A stretch of 64,000 bases of DNA from Terrimesophilobacter sp963702165 (GTDB taxonomy: Bacteria; Actinomycetota; Actinomycetes; Actinomycetales; Microbacteriaceae). Of the stretch, positions 1-9,460 are shown piece after piece. The notes beneath the pieces were generated by a model, which made no database searches, was not told the DNA's origin, and saw nothing but the letters and a program-made list of their open reading frames with translations. Position 1 is the stretch's first letter; each line of letters opens with the position of its first letter. Both the position numbers and the translations under genes were made by a program. The stretch spans positions 558,001 to 622,000 of the forward strand of contig OY969722.1 of the NCBI GenBank assembly GCA_963702165.1, written 5' to 3'.

Positions 1-88
1 AAGCAGGTGGAGGAACACCATCGTGAGGTACACGGCGTCAGCCTAAATGAGTCGATTTGCGCGCGGTAGCCCCCGTGCCGCGCCCCGT

Positions 89-1264
89 TCAGGCGTCGAG
101 CGAGCTCGCCCGAATCGCGAGCCACAACTGCACCCGGTCCTCAGCGCTCGACATCGACATGCCGGTCAGGTCTTCGACCTTCTGGATGCGGCTGCGCAGC
201 GTGTGCCGGTGGATGCCGAGCTGCGACGATGCCGCCTCCCAGCTGCCGTTCTCGGCCAGGAAGACCCGCAGCGAATGCAGCAGGTCCCCGGATGCGTCGG
301 CCGCGGTCAGTTCGTCGAGCGGACGCTTCAACGAATGCACCATGATCGGGGTGAGGTGCCGCAGCAGCATGTCCACCGAGTCCAGGTCGGAGAAGCGCAC
401 GGACGGCTGATCGTCGGCGATCGCGAGTTCGACGGCCTGTTCCGCCTGCATCCGGCTGCCGGCCAGCTGCCCGAGCGCCGCGGGTTCGCCGACGCCGCAC
501 CGCACCGGCACTCCTTCAGTGGCCGCGCGCTCGAGCCGCTGTGTCCACGCGTTCAGCGACGCCGGATCGAGCACCGCGACGACCGTTGATCCCTCGCTGG
601 AGGCGACGCCCGGAAGGCCAAGCTCGTCGAGCCAGTCGAGCACCTTGGACTCGAGCACCACACTGCGTGACCGCGAGCGGATCACGGCGACGGCGAACTC
701 CGTGCCGACCAGCCCCCAGCGGCCGGCGATCCGCCGGGCGAGGCGCACATCCTCGGCGAGGAGCACGTCGATGGCGTCAGCTCTCGCGACCGGGTCCAGC
801 CGCGCGCTGTGCTGCGGGCTGAAGGTGAGGTCGAGCAGCGCGGTGGCCTGGGTCGCGAGCTCTCGCACGAGACCTGGGGAGCCGAGCTTGTCCGAGATGA
901 CCAGCTGCGCCTTCGGGTCCAGGGGGTGCCCGACCGGGTACACACCGAGGTTCGTGACCCGGATGCGCCGGGACAGGCGCAACGCGGCGGCAACAGCATC
1001 GTCGTGGTGGATGCGCGAAGCTCCGACACTGGCAATCGGTGTCCCGTACCGGTCGATCAGCACCGCCCAGCCGTTGATGAGCTTCGAGAGGGTCGTGATG
1101 ATCCCGGCGGTCTGACCGGTGCGTGCCGCGTGCGTCAGCGCGGTGATCCCGCGCACCAACTGCCCGTCGTGGCGACCGGAGCGCGGGTCGCGTGGCGCGG
1201 CATCCGGACCGGGATTTTCGGCTCGCGACGGCGCGGGAACCTGGTCGACGGAGCCGTTGTGCAT
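89..1264 (-). CDS. PucR-type transcriptional regulator
   Basis: Probable DNA-binding regulator of a catabolic operon. The last 60 or so residues hold the PucR C-terminal helix-turn-helix, with LGIHRHTLRSRIQKVEDLTG, the usual recognition-helix pattern of this family, preceded by a central GGDEF-like domain. The N-terminal part resembles a sensor domain. The reading frame stays open upstream to 1342, but the segment before the ATG at 1264 is not family-like and would run into the promoter of the divergent dehydrogenase gene, so the ATG at 1264 is preferred. No strong ribosome site is visible. Divergent placement beside a dehydrogenase and an amino-acid-type permease suggests it controls them (inference). 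The inducer is unknown. Confidence 0.85.
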   Translation of the reverse strand: MHNGSVDQVPAPSRAENPGPDAAPRDPRSGRHDGQLVRGITALTHAARTGQTAGIITTLSKLINGWAVLIDRYGTPIASVGASRIHHDDAVAAALRLSRRIRVTNLGVYPVGHPLDPKAQLVISDKLGSPGLVRELATQATALLDLTFSPQHSARLDPVARADAIDVLLAEDVRLARRIAGRWGLVGTEFAVAVIRSRSRSVVLESKVLDWLDELGLPGVASSEGSTVVAVLDPASLNAWTQRLERAATEGVPVRCGVGEPAALGQLAGSRMQAEQAVELAIADDQPSVRFSDLDSVDMLLRHLTPIMVHSLKRPLDELTAADASGDLLHSLRVFLAENGSWEAASSQLGIHRHTLRSRIQKVEDLTGMSMSSAEDRVQLWLAIRASSLDA

Positions 1265-1422
1265 TTGTTCGACGCTAACACTTCGCGCTGTACGAAACGG
1301 CGCGTGACCCCTCGCGACCGCTCCGATTCGGCGACTGTGCACGGCGTCGGGGTCTTCCTAGGCTGACACGAGCCGACCGAACCCGAGCGCTTAGACAGGC
1401 TTCGGCACAGAACAAAGGAGTA

Positions 1423-2530
1423 ATGATGCAGGCAATCGTCTTCAGCGGTGAGACCAAGAAGGTAGAGGTCGCAGACGTCGAACTGGCGGCCCCTGGCGCC
1501 GGCGAGGTGCGCGTGAAGATCGCTGCTGCCGGTGTCTGCCACTCCGACCTGCACGTCTACCGCAACGAGTGGGACGTGCCCGCTCCCGTGGTCATGGGCC
1601 ACGAAGGCAGCGGCATTGTCACTGCGGTCGGCCCCGGCGTCACCAACCTCGCGATCGGCGACCACGTCGTGCTGTCCTGGGTCGCGCCGTGCCACGAGTG
1701 CCGGTACTGCCTCGCCGGCCACGAGGCCCGCTGCCAGGTGGCGGCCACCATCGTCGCCCCCGGCGGCGTGCTGCAGGACGGAACCTCGCGACTCAGCCGC
1801 GACGGTGAACGCATCCACCACTACCTCGGCGTCTCATCCTTCGCCGAAGAGGCAGTCGTTCCCGCCAGCGGCGCCATCCGAGTGCGAGAGGACGCGCCGC
1901 TGGACGTCATCGCGCTGGTCGGCTGTGCCGTCGCCACGGGCGTCGGTGCCGTCACCAACACCGCCCAGGTCGAGCCCGGTTCGCTCGTCGTGGTGATCGG
2001 ATGCGGCGGTGTCGGTCTCTCCGTCATCCAGGGCGCCCGGCTCGCCGGCGCAGAGCGCATCATCGCCGTTGACATCCAGGCCGACAAGACGGCACTTGCC
2101 ATGCGCCTCGGCGCGACGGACGAGATCGATGCGTCCAAGGTCGATGCGGTCGAGGCGCTGCGCGCGCTGATCCCGGATGGCGTCGACTACGCGTTCGACG
2201 CGATCGGACGCACTCAGACCACCGAGCAGGCAATCCAGATGCTCGGACTCGGCGGCGCAGCGGTCGTCGTCGGCCTTCCGCCCACCGGCTCGAAGGCGTA
2301 CTTTCGACCCGCTCGTGCTCGCCGAGGCAGACCAGCGCATTCTCGGCTCGAACTACGGAAGCGTGCGACCGGCGGTGGACATCCCCGCGCTCGTCGACCG
2401 CTACATGGAGGGCGACCTCAAGCTCGACGAGCTCGTCACCGCCCGCCGACCACTCGATGAGGCCGGCGCCGCGCTGGACGCACTCAACGACGGTTCGGCG
2501 CTCCGCACGCTTCTGATCCCTGCGTCCTGA
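1423..2530 (+). pseudogene. Zinc-dependent alcohol dehydrogenase, frameshifted
   Basis: Medium-chain NAD(P)-dependent alcohol dehydrogenase. The catalytic zinc region GVCHSDLHVY and GHEGSGIV, the structural zinc loop CHECRYCLAGHEARC, and the Rossmann motif GCGGVG are all present. The frame breaks at about 2302-2304 (a TTT run): before it the protein reads GLPPTGSKAYF, after it the expected C-terminus FDPLVLAEADQRILGSNYGS continues in the +1 frame to a stop at 2530. Removing one T restores a full-length enzyme of about 368 residues. AAAGGAG lies 4-5 nt before the start. It is followed after 28 nt by an APC permease, probably in one operon. It may be a real frameshift mutation or a sequencing error. 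Confidence 0.88.
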
Positions 2531-2558
2531 CCTACCCCCAACCACCTAAGGAGACACA

Positions 2559-4001
2559 TTGAGCAGCGACGTCGCCGCTTCCAAGCAACCAACATCCACA
2601 GACCCCGGCCTCCGCAGGGGGGTGATGGGCAGCGCTGAACTGTTCGCACAGGCAATCGCGAGCATCGCGCCGAGCGCGGTCATCGCGTTCACCGCCGCAG
2701 CCATCTTCCTGTCGGCAGGCAACTCCACCTGGTTCTCGTTCGTGCTCGCCACGATCGTGATCCTCGCGGTCGGCTACCTCATCTCGCAGTTCGCCAAGCG
2801 GCGCGCCTCGGCGGGGTCGCTGTACAACTACGCTGCCGTCGGGCTGGGGCCGTTCGGCGCCTACCTGACCGGCGTGACTCTGCTCATCGGATGCTTCGGC
2901 ATCGCCTCCGGTTCGCTGAGCGGTGCGACCACCTACATGATCACCGTGCTGAACCAGCTGGGCCTGTCGGTCTCCGGCACCCTGGCGAGCGTTGTCGTGA
3001 CCATCGTGCTCGGATCGCTTGCGATCCTGTTCACGATCCGCGGCATCCGGCTCTCGGCGCGCGTGTCGCTCGTGCTCGAGCTCGTGTCGGTCGCGATCAT
3101 CCTGATCGTGCTCGTCCTTGCCATCGTGCACCTCGGCCCTGCGGCCATTGACCCGGCGCAGCTGAGCCTCGAAGGCTTCGAGTTCTCCGGCGTCGCGTTC
3201 GGCATGACCCTCGGCATCCTGGGCTTCGTAGGATTCTCCAGCGCCGACTCGCTCGGACGTGAGGCGAAGAACCCCTACCGCGCCATCCCGCGCGCCATCA
3301 TGTTCAGCGCCCTGTTCGTCGGCGTCCTCTACGTGTTCGCCGCGTACACGCAGGTAGCGCTGCTCGGCGACGACCTGGCGACCTCGGCGAGCCCGCTCGA
3401 CGACATGGCCACCATGGTCGGGCTGCCGGTCTGGTTCAACCCGATCCTGAACTTCGGTGTTGCGGCGTCCTTCTTCGCCGTCGTTGTCGCACCGCTCAAC
3501 GTGATCGGTCGCATCGTCTACGTCATGGGCAAGGAAGGCGTCGCGCCGTCCTACCTCGGCCAGACCCACCCGACCCAGCTCACGCCGCACCGTGTGCTGC
3601 TCACCATCGGCCCTGCCGTGATCGCGCTCACTTCGATCCTGTACGTCATGGGAGTGAACGGCATGGACATCGTGGTGTGGGTCGACACGTTCGGAACCTA
3701 CGGGTACATGGTCGCCTACGCGACCGTCGCGATCGCCGCGGTGCTGTTCCTCCGCCGGATCGGCGTGAAGAACTGGCTCGTGCTGCCGACGGCGATCCTC
3801 GCGGTGGGTGCGATGCTCTACGTGTTCTACACCAACGTGTACCCGGTGCCTGCGTTCCCGTTCAACCTGATCTTCTGGTTGTTCGCCGGGGTGCTCGCGG
3901 TCGCGATCGCCTGGTACGTGTTCCTGAAGGCGAAGCGCCCGCAGGTCATCAACGCGATCGGCTCCACCGAGACCGACGTGCTGGAGGGCATCAGCGGCTG
4001 A
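2559..4001 (+). CDS. APC-superfamily amino acid/amine permease
   Basis: Integral membrane transporter of about 480 residues with about 12 hydrophobic segments and the early helix pattern of the APC superfamily (SAELFAQAIASIAPSAVIAF, with unwound-helix small residues). It probably imports an amino acid or amine using the proton or sodium gradient. The TTG start at 2559 is supported by AAGGAG at 2548-2553. It sits directly behind the alcohol dehydrogenase and opposite the PucR regulator, so the three may form an uptake and oxidation unit for an amine or amino alcohol (inference). The substrate cannot be read from the sequence. Confidence 0.88.
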   Translation: MSSDVAASKQPTSTDPGLRRGVMGSAELFAQAIASIAPSAVIAFTAAAIFLSAGNSTWFSFVLATIVILAVGYLISQFAKRRASAGSLYNYAAVGLGPFGAYLTGVTLLIGCFGIASGSLSGATTYMITVLNQLGLSVSGTLASVVVTIVLGSLAILFTIRGIRLSARVSLVLELVSVAIILIVLVLAIVHLGPAAIDPAQLSLEGFEFSGVAFGMTLGILGFVGFSSADSLGREAKNPYRAIPRAIMFSALFVGVLYVFAAYTQVALLGDDLATSASPLDDMATMVGLPVWFNPILNFGVAASFFAVVVAPLNVIGRIVYVMGKEGVAPSYLGQTHPTQLTPHRVLLTIGPAVIALTSILYVMGVNGMDIVVWVDTFGTYGYMVAYATVAIAAVLFLRRIGVKNWLVLPTAILAVGAMLYVFYTNVYPVPAFPFNLIFWLFAGVLAVAIAWYVFLKAKRPQVINAIGSTETDVLEGISG

Positions 4002-4024
4002 CGCCGGACCTTTTCGCACGGAGG

Positions 4025-4082
4025 GCGCCCGTTCCGGACACCCGCACCCCGCACACCGGGGTCGGATGTCCGGAACGGGCGC
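4025..4082. repeat. Intergenic palindrome (family 2), likely bidirectional terminator
   Basis: The arms GCGCCCGTTCCGGACA (4025-4040) and its exact reverse complement (4067-4082) are 16 bp each, separated by 26 nt that hold a smaller CCCCG/CGGGG stem. It lies between the convergent stop codons of the permease and the methyltransferase. A short pyrimidine run (TTCTTTCT) follows on the plus strand. A related imperfect copy lies at 37372-37506. Confidence 0.85.
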
Positions 4083-4089
4083 TTCTTTC

Positions 4090-4926
4090 TCAGCGCTTGC
4101 GTGCGGTAACCAGCAGGTACTCCCACTCCAGGCGGCTGCCGTCACCGTCCAGGCCGCCCCGGCGCGCGAGCTCGACCAGGTCGCGATCGAGCTCGGAGGC
4201 ACGGTCCGGGTCGTCGGCGAGGCTGTTGTAGACCGCGATCGTCGGACCGTAGTGAGACTTGAAGTAGTCGCGGAACTCCTCTGGGCGCGAGAAGTGATCG
4301 ATCGCGACCTTCTGTCGCCGCATGTCGAGATCGCTCAGCCGGTCTCCGAAAAGCTCCCGGATGTGGTCCTCGTTTCCCCACAGCGGCCCGGGTGAAGCAC
4401 CGGGCGGGGGCGGCGGAGCGAACGGCTTCATGGTGGCGAACAGTTGGCCGATGTAGCCCTCCGGCGTCCAGTTGATCAGGCCGAGCGTGCCGCCCGGCCT
4501 CAGCACACGGAGCGCTTCGTCCGCGGTCGCCTGATGATGCGGCGCGAACATCACGCCGACACAGGACAGCACCGCGTCGAACTCGCCATCCGCGAACGGG
4601 AGAGCCTCCGCGTCGGCCTCTCGCCACTCGAGTGTCGCCCCTCGCTCCTTGGCCTGCCGCTCGCCCGCTTGCAGGAGCTCCGGTGTGAGGTCGCTCGCCA
4701 CCACGTCCGCCCCGGCGAGCGCGGCGGGGATGGCGACATTGCCTGACCCGGCAGCGATATCGAGCACGCGGTCGCCTGACTTCACCCCCGCTGCCTCAAC
4801 CAGCACCGGTCCGAGGCTCGCAATGAGGTCGGATGCGAGGGCCGGGTAGTCGCCGAAGGCCCACATCGCCCGATGCTTGGCTTTGAGCGCCCGGTCGGCG
4901 TCGGTTTGGGTTTCTTCGCTGGTCAC
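4090..4926 (-). CDS. Class I SAM-dependent methyltransferase
   Basis: Rossmann-fold methyltransferase of the UbiE/Methyltransf_11 type. Motif I is VLDIAAGSGNVAIPAA, the acidic residue after beta-2 is in VVASDLTPELL, and FDAVLSCVGVMFAP and VLRPGGTLGLINW match the later core motifs. The substrate is not predictable. The frame is open to 4962, but the GTG at 4926 with AAAGGA about 9 nt upstream is the better start (278 residues). The gene stands alone, convergent with the permease across a palindrome. Confidence 0.88.
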   Translation of the reverse strand: MTSEETQTDADRALKAKHRAMWAFGDYPALASDLIASLGPVLVEAAGVKSGDRVLDIAAGSGNVAIPAALAGADVVASDLTPELLQAGERQAKERGATLEWREADAEALPFADGEFDAVLSCVGVMFAPHHQATADEALRVLRPGGTLGLINWTPEGYIGQLFATMKPFAPPPPPGASPGPLWGNEDHIRELFGDRLSDLDMRRQKVAIDHFSRPEEFRDYFKSHYGPTIAVYNSLADDPDRASELDRDLVELARRGGLDGDGSRLEWEYLLVTARKR

Positions 4927-5046
4927 GATGCACGTCCTTTCGTCGTGTCGGGGAGTTGACACGACGGTCAGGATCGATCGTGAGTGTTCCCCGACATGAC
5001 GATTGTGCGCTCCCGTCGGCCCACTGTCGAGACCTGTGCGGGGGAC

Positions 5047-5898
5047 TCAGATGATCGGCACGCCGCGGCGCATCCGCCGCCTGGCATCCCACAGCATGAG
5101 GTTGTACGGGAAGCGACGCAGCACGCCCGGCGTCACTCGGTTGAGGTAAGCCGTGAAGCGCAGCCAGCGGTCGAAGCGCGCCTGCTGACGCGTCGTCCAC
5201 GGCAGCCCGAGTTCGCGGCGGAACTCCTGAGGCAGGAACCCCTGGGTGAGGAATCGGTTCGCCGGTCCGAACAGCGCGGCGAGCGGGCGGGGGAGGAACC
5301 GCAACTCGGCGAGCCGCTGCAGGTAGTCGCGCGTCGCATCATCCATGCGGATCTCCCGGATGCTCCGCTGCCAGTACTCGTCGAACGCGCTCAGACTCTC
5401 CGGCCACAGCTCTTCTGGCATCTGCAGCGTCGTGCCGAAGGCGGACGCCCGGCGGTAGAAGTCCTCCGCGTCAGCGTCATCCATCGGGCCGTGCAGCCGG
5501 ATCATCACGTCGCGCACCCCCCAGTAGATGCAGGCGGCCACCCAGAGTTGCAGCTCGTGATCGAACGCGGAGTACGGCACCGGCGCATCCGGCGCCGACC
5601 GCACCTGCGCGTGCACCCGGCTGATCTGGTGGCTCAGTTCGCGCTTCTCCGCATCCGTGCCCCCGGATGCGACGGCCAGGTAGGTGAACGTCGTGCGGGC
5701 GCGCTTGAGCGGATGCCGGTCGAGGCGCCCGCTGTCGACCCGGCTCTCCACGACCCCACGCCCGATCGGGAGCATGGACAGCTGCATAATGACGTTGGCG
5801 CCGCCCGCGGCGAGGCCGATGCCGTCGCTCAGGATGCCGTTCACCCCTCCATTCTGCGGCCAACTGCGCAGGCCGTTCCGGAGTTTTCGGCGTAACAT
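5047..5898 (-). CDS. MpaB/DUF2236 family oxygenase-like protein
   Basis: Member of the DUF2236 family, whose characterised members are heme-associated rubber or mycophenolate-pathway oxygenases. Seen here: the family opening GILSDGIGLAAGGANVIMQLS, the HPLKRARTTFTYLA block with a candidate heme-coordinating His, and the conserved acidic patches DHELQLWVA and GPMDDADAEDFY. About 283 residues from the ATG at 5898; a GTG at 5841 preceded by GGAGG is an alternative but the spacing is too short. The upstream open frame to 5955 overlaps the divergent gene and is rejected. The physiological substrate is unknown. Confidence 0.82.
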   Translation of the reverse strand: MLRRKLRNGLRSWPQNGGVNGILSDGIGLAAGGANVIMQLSMLPIGRGVVESRVDSGRLDRHPLKRARTTFTYLAVASGGTDAEKRELSHQISRVHAQVRSAPDAPVPYSAFDHELQLWVAACIYWGVRDVMIRLHGPMDDADAEDFYRRASAFGTTLQMPEELWPESLSAFDEYWQRSIREIRMDDATRDYLQRLAELRFLPRPLAALFGPANRFLTQGFLPQEFRRELGLPWTTRQQARFDRWLRFTAYLNRVTPGVLRRFPYNLMLWDARRRMRRGVPII

Positions 5899-5930
5899 CC
5901 GCCGCAACCCGTCCGAACCGGAGGTGCAGG

Positions 5931-7427
5931 ATGTCCCAGAGCCAGCCTCGGCCACCTCAGCCCGGCCAGTCCTCTTCAGCGGCGGGGTTCATCGTCCTCC
6001 TGGTGATCGGCATCGTCTTCAGCCTGATCGGCGCGGGCTTGCTCAGCTCGGGCATCTGGTCGGGTGTCATCGCGGCGAGGCAGAACGACCAGGGCTACTT
6101 CATCACCGGCCCTGACACCATCGCGAGCTCGACCTACGCGCTGACATCGCCGCGGAGCACCGGGTTCACCGACCGGGACACGAGCACGGTGCTGCCGTTC
6201 GACATCGCCACGGCGCGGCTCTCGGTCCAGTCGACGGGCGATGAGGACATCTTCGTGGGCGTCGGACCAAGCGGCCAGGTTGCCCGCTACCTCGACAATG
6301 TCGCGCACACAGAGGTCGAAGTCGGCAACGGGCGCTTCAGGGTGGACAGTCACGACGTTGCCGGTGAACGCGAACCCGGTCGGCCTTCCGCCGAGGACTT
6401 CTGGATCGAGTCGGCGACCGGTTCGGGCGTTCAGGAGATCGTCTGGCCGGTCCAGACCGGCAACTGGGCGGTCGTGGTCATGAACGCCGACGCGAGCCGA
6501 GATGTCTCAGTGGACATCGAGGCGGGCATTCGCAGCGACCTGCTCGCACCGATTGCGCTAGGCCTGATTCTGGCCGGCTTGGGGATGCTGGTGATCGGCA
6601 TCCCGCTGACTGTGGTCGGAGCGATGGGGCTGGGCCGACGTCTTCCGTCCGACGGATACCCGCCTATCGCGGCTCCCGTCACGCCCGCCCCGGCGGAGGA
6701 GCGCCGCCCGTACCCGGCACAGCTCACCGGCGTGTTGGATCCCGGGTTGTCGCGCTGGCTGTGGCTCGTCAAGTGGTTGCTCGCCATCCCGCACTTCATC
6801 ATCCTCGCCGGGCTGTGGATGGCCTTCGCGATCACCACGGTCATCGCGTTCTTCGCGATCCTGTTCACCGGCCGCTACCCGAGGTCGCTGTTCAACTTCA
6901 ACGTCGGCGTGCTGCGCTGGAACTGGCGGGTCAGCTTCTACTCCTACTCCGCGCTCGCGACCGACCGCTACCCGCCATTCACCCTCGCGCGCACCGACTA
7001 CCCGGCTGACTTCTCGGTCGAGTATCCGGAGAGGCTCAGTCACGGACTCGTCCTCGTCAAGTGGTGGCTGCTGGCGATCCCGCACTACCTGATCGTCTCA
7101 GCGCTCGTCGGCGGTGCCGGCTGGTGGACCGGATGGTGGGGGTGGCGCTGGGGCTGGGAGCGCTGGGACGGACCCAACCCCGCCAGCGGAATCTCCTTGC
7201 TGACCGTGCTGGTGCTGATCGCGGCGGTGATCCTGCTGTTCACGAACCGCTTCCGGATCGCGCTGTTCGACTTCATCATGGGCATCAACCGCTGGTTGTA
7301 CCGGGTCACCACCTATGCCGCGCTGCTGCGCGACGAATATCCGCCGTTCCGTCTGGACACCGGCCCGGTCGAGCCGGAGCCGGTCGCGATCGAGCCGACC
7401 AGCGCGCCTCCGCCGGTGATCGGCTAG
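5931..7427 (+). CDS. DUF4389 membrane protein, two repeats
   Basis: Membrane protein of 498 residues. An N-terminal transmembrane helix (about 18-45) leads to an extracytoplasmic beta-rich domain, then a helix at about 205-235, then two DUF4389 repeats marked by RYPRSLFNFNVGVLRWNWRV and RFRIALFDFIMGINRWLYRV, each followed by a LLRDEYPPF-type motif. The function of DUF4389 is unknown. The ATG is preceded by GGAGG with 6 nt spacing. It is transcribed divergently from the DUF2236 gene, and its stop overlaps the stop of the next, opposite gene. Confidence 0.85.
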   Translation: MSQSQPRPPQPGQSSSAAGFIVLLVIGIVFSLIGAGLLSSGIWSGVIAARQNDQGYFITGPDTIASSTYALTSPRSTGFTDRDTSTVLPFDIATARLSVQSTGDEDIFVGVGPSGQVARYLDNVAHTEVEVGNGRFRVDSHDVAGEREPGRPSAEDFWIESATGSGVQEIVWPVQTGNWAVVVMNADASRDVSVDIEAGIRSDLLAPIALGLILAGLGMLVIGIPLTVVGAMGLGRRLPSDGYPPIAAPVTPAPAEERRPYPAQLTGVLDPGLSRWLWLVKWLLAIPHFIILAGLWMAFAITTVIAFFAILFTGRYPRSLFNFNVGVLRWNWRVSFYSYSALATDRYPPFTLARTDYPADFSVEYPERLSHGLVLVKWWLLAIPHYLIVSALVGGAGWWTGWWGWRWGWERWDGPNPASGISLLTVLVLIAAVILLFTNRFRIALFDFIMGINRWLYRVTTYAALLRDEYPPFRLDTGPVEPEPVAIEPTSAPPPVIG

Positions 7428-7735
7428 GAGTGTGAATCCACGGATGCTCGGCGCATGCTCGCGCCGGATCGCACCAGCGCGCTCGGCGCGAGCGACTCGA
7501 GCTCGCCGAGCCATCCGATGTGATCGGGCGCGAACACCAGCTGGAACTGGCTGCCTTTGGCCTGCTTGCGGGCAACCGCAGTCCGGAGTTCGGTTGCCCA
7601 CTGACGAGTGATCGCCTCGTCGGTGAATGCCATGGCAGTCGACCGGGCCTCGTCGCGAGTCCGCTCCCGGTCGGCCTCTGGCATGGCCAGGAGCTCGTTG
7701 ATGCTTGCGGTGATGCTCTCGTCGAATTCAGGCAT
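7424..7735 (-). CDS. Small hypothetical protein
   Basis: 103 residues, acidic and helical in its first half (NELLAMPEADRERTRDEARS), with no transmembrane segment and no family I recognise. Support for a real gene is the third-position GC bias in this frame and a -10-like TAATCT located 6 nt before the ATG, which would give a leaderless transcript. The stop overlaps the stop of the convergent DUF4389 gene by 4 bp. Confidence 0.6.
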   Translation of the reverse strand: MPEFDESITASINELLAMPEADRERTRDEARSTAMAFTDEAITRQWATELRTAVARKQAKGSQFQLVFAPDHIGWLGELESLAPSALVRSGASMRRASVDSHS

Positions 7736-7741
7736 GGTTGA

Positions 7742-7747
7742 AGATTA
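7742..7747 (-). promoter_or_regulatory. -10 box for leaderless gene
   Basis: Read on the minus strand the hexamer is TAATCT, followed by TCAACC and then the ATG at 7735. This spacing would place the transcription start at or next to the start codon, and no Shine-Dalgarno sequence is present. No convincing -35 box is seen. Confidence 0.45.
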
Positions 7748-7810
7748 GGTCGCCGACGCAGTTTTCCCGCGGGTCTGGAGGGGAAATCACAGCGGTTCGG
7801 TCGCAGCGAC

Positions 7811-9451
7811 TCAATCCTTGAGGTCGACCACCTGCACGCCGCTCGGCGAATCCAGCACGAGCACGTGCCGTGCCGACACGCCCTCGAGCGCGGCAACGAC
7901 TCTGTCGGCGTCGCTTTCGGCTCCGGCCGCTGCGTCCGCCCGCTCAAGCACGGTGACCTTGGCGCCCGTGGCCTCGCGTATGCGCTCGCCCAGCCCCTGG
8001 TCAGCGGTGACGAGCAGCACCCGGCCGATAGCGCTCGCGGTGCCCGCAGGCACGGCAGCGCGATCGTGCCGCCAGACGGCGAAGTGATACCAGGACACCA
8101 ACACGGTGGAGACCAGGATGCCCAGTGGTGCCCGGATGCTGTCCACCAGCCCGGCGCCGCTCATCGGGTCGAGGATGAAGACGAACAACTGGTAGCCGAT
8201 GACCAGCAGGGTGATGAGTGCGACGAGCGCGCTCACGCCGAACACGACGATGAGGTAGACCCGCTTGGCGCTCGACACTGGAACGCGGCGCCAGACCAGC
8301 CACCACACGGGCGCGCTCACGGCCAGGATCGCGATGCCGCCGAAGAGCAGCGAGCGCGGGTCGCCGAAGTAGAGAGCCGGTGTGATTGCCGCGAGCGTCG
8401 CGTTGATCACGATGCCAATACCGGTTGCCGCGCCGGCGAGCGCCGCTCCAGAGACGGCCAGGCGGCCCGCGTGCATGACACTCGGACGCGCGGTGACAGA
8501 GCGGTGGTACACCAGCACGAGCGCGCCGATCAGCGCGGCAGATGCCCCGCCGGCGAGGGGCCGCAGCGTGACGCTCAGCGGATCGCCGCCAGCCGCCAGC
8601 GTCAGGAGCACGTAGAGGATGGTCGCCGTCCCGCCGATGGCCATACCGGTAGGCAGCAGGATGCCCATGATGACGAGGGCCACGGCGTTGAAGACGGTGG
8701 TGAGGGTGCGACCGGCGTCCCGGTACCAGTGCAACCACCAGACGAGTGCGCCGCCGGCCGCCCAGATGAGCGCCTGCAACGCCCATACCCACCACGGGGC
8801 GCCGAAGGAGGGTGTGTTGGTGGCGATCGCCACCATCTCGTTGACCAGCGTCGACAGCAGGTTGACGCCGCCTCCGATGACAAGCGCCAGGCCGAAGACC
8901 CAGCCGAGCACGACTGGGACGGTGCGCATCCTCACCGGTGGCTTTTCCCGGTGCGTCAGCATCCAGCGGTGCCACACCCAGACCAGCGCCCAGACGAGCG
9001 CGTTGGCCAGCGCGTACGGGTCCCAAGACAGCTGACGGTCGAAGCCGCTCACCGGCAGGACTGTCCACGAGGGGTTCAGCAGGGACGCCAGGAAGGAGAG
9101 GAGCGCCACCGTGGCGGTGACCAGGGAGATCGTGTAGGCGAGCGTCAGATAGAGGCCCCACCAGAGCGACCTGCGTTCATCCGGCTCACTGAGACGACGC
9201 CAGCTGAGCCACCACAGCACGAGCGCAAGTGGGCCGGCGATGAGCGCGAATGCGAGCGATCGCGACAGGTTGTCGAGTTCGAAGACGGTGCGCCCGCCCG
9301 TGTCGAAGAGGCGGCCGAGCAGGCCGGCCAGGCCGATCGCGGCCGTGATCACGAGGATCAGCAAGAGGACATAGATGACGATGCGCCGCACGGTGGCGCC
9401 CGCTCCGGATGCCTGCACGGGCGCGCTCGGCTGGGGCTGTGTCTCAGTCAT
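7811..9451 (-). CDS. DUF5671 multi-helix membrane protein
   Basis: 546-residue polytopic membrane protein with many hydrophobic helices built from repeats of one module: RR/WxxLY....TYTISLVTAT, HRWMLTHRE, LHWYRDAG, YHRSVTARP, YHFAVWRHD. The recurring aromatic-His/Arg signature after every second helix is typical of DUF5671. A soluble tail (about 460-546) follows the last helix. Function unknown. It begins 9 nt after the stop of the small membrane protein upstream, so the two are probably co-transcribed. Confidence 0.8.
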   Translation of the reverse strand: MTETQPQPSAPVQASGAGATVRRIVIYVLLLILVITAAIGLAGLLGRLFDTGGRTVFELDNLSRSLAFALIAGPLALVLWWLSWRRLSEPDERRSLWWGLYLTLAYTISLVTATVALLSFLASLLNPSWTVLPVSGFDRQLSWDPYALANALVWALVWVWHRWMLTHREKPPVRMRTVPVVLGWVFGLALVIGGGVNLLSTLVNEMVAIATNTPSFGAPWWVWALQALIWAAGGALVWWLHWYRDAGRTLTTVFNAVALVIMGILLPTGMAIGGTATILYVLLTLAAGGDPLSVTLRPLAGGASAALIGALVLVYHRSVTARPSVMHAGRLAVSGAALAGAATGIGIVINATLAAITPALYFGDPRSLLFGGIAILAVSAPVWWLVWRRVPVSSAKRVYLIVVFGVSALVALITLLVIGYQLFVFILDPMSGAGLVDSIRAPLGILVSTVLVSWYHFAVWRHDRAAVPAGTASAIGRVLLVTADQGLGERIREATGAKVTVLERADAAAGAESDADRVVAALEGVSARHVLVLDSPSGVQVVDLKD

Positions 9452-9460
9452 GTTCTTCGC

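Noticed and set aside
1..33. Possible gene start on the minus strand reading MYLTMVFLHLL from a GTG at 33
   Set aside because: Only eleven codons lie inside the window and no ribosome site is present, so a gene cannot be supported.
5841..5955. Longer N-terminus for the DUF2236 protein reaching into the divergent gene
   Set aside because: The extra residues do not match the family, and the frame overlaps the start of the DUF4389 gene.
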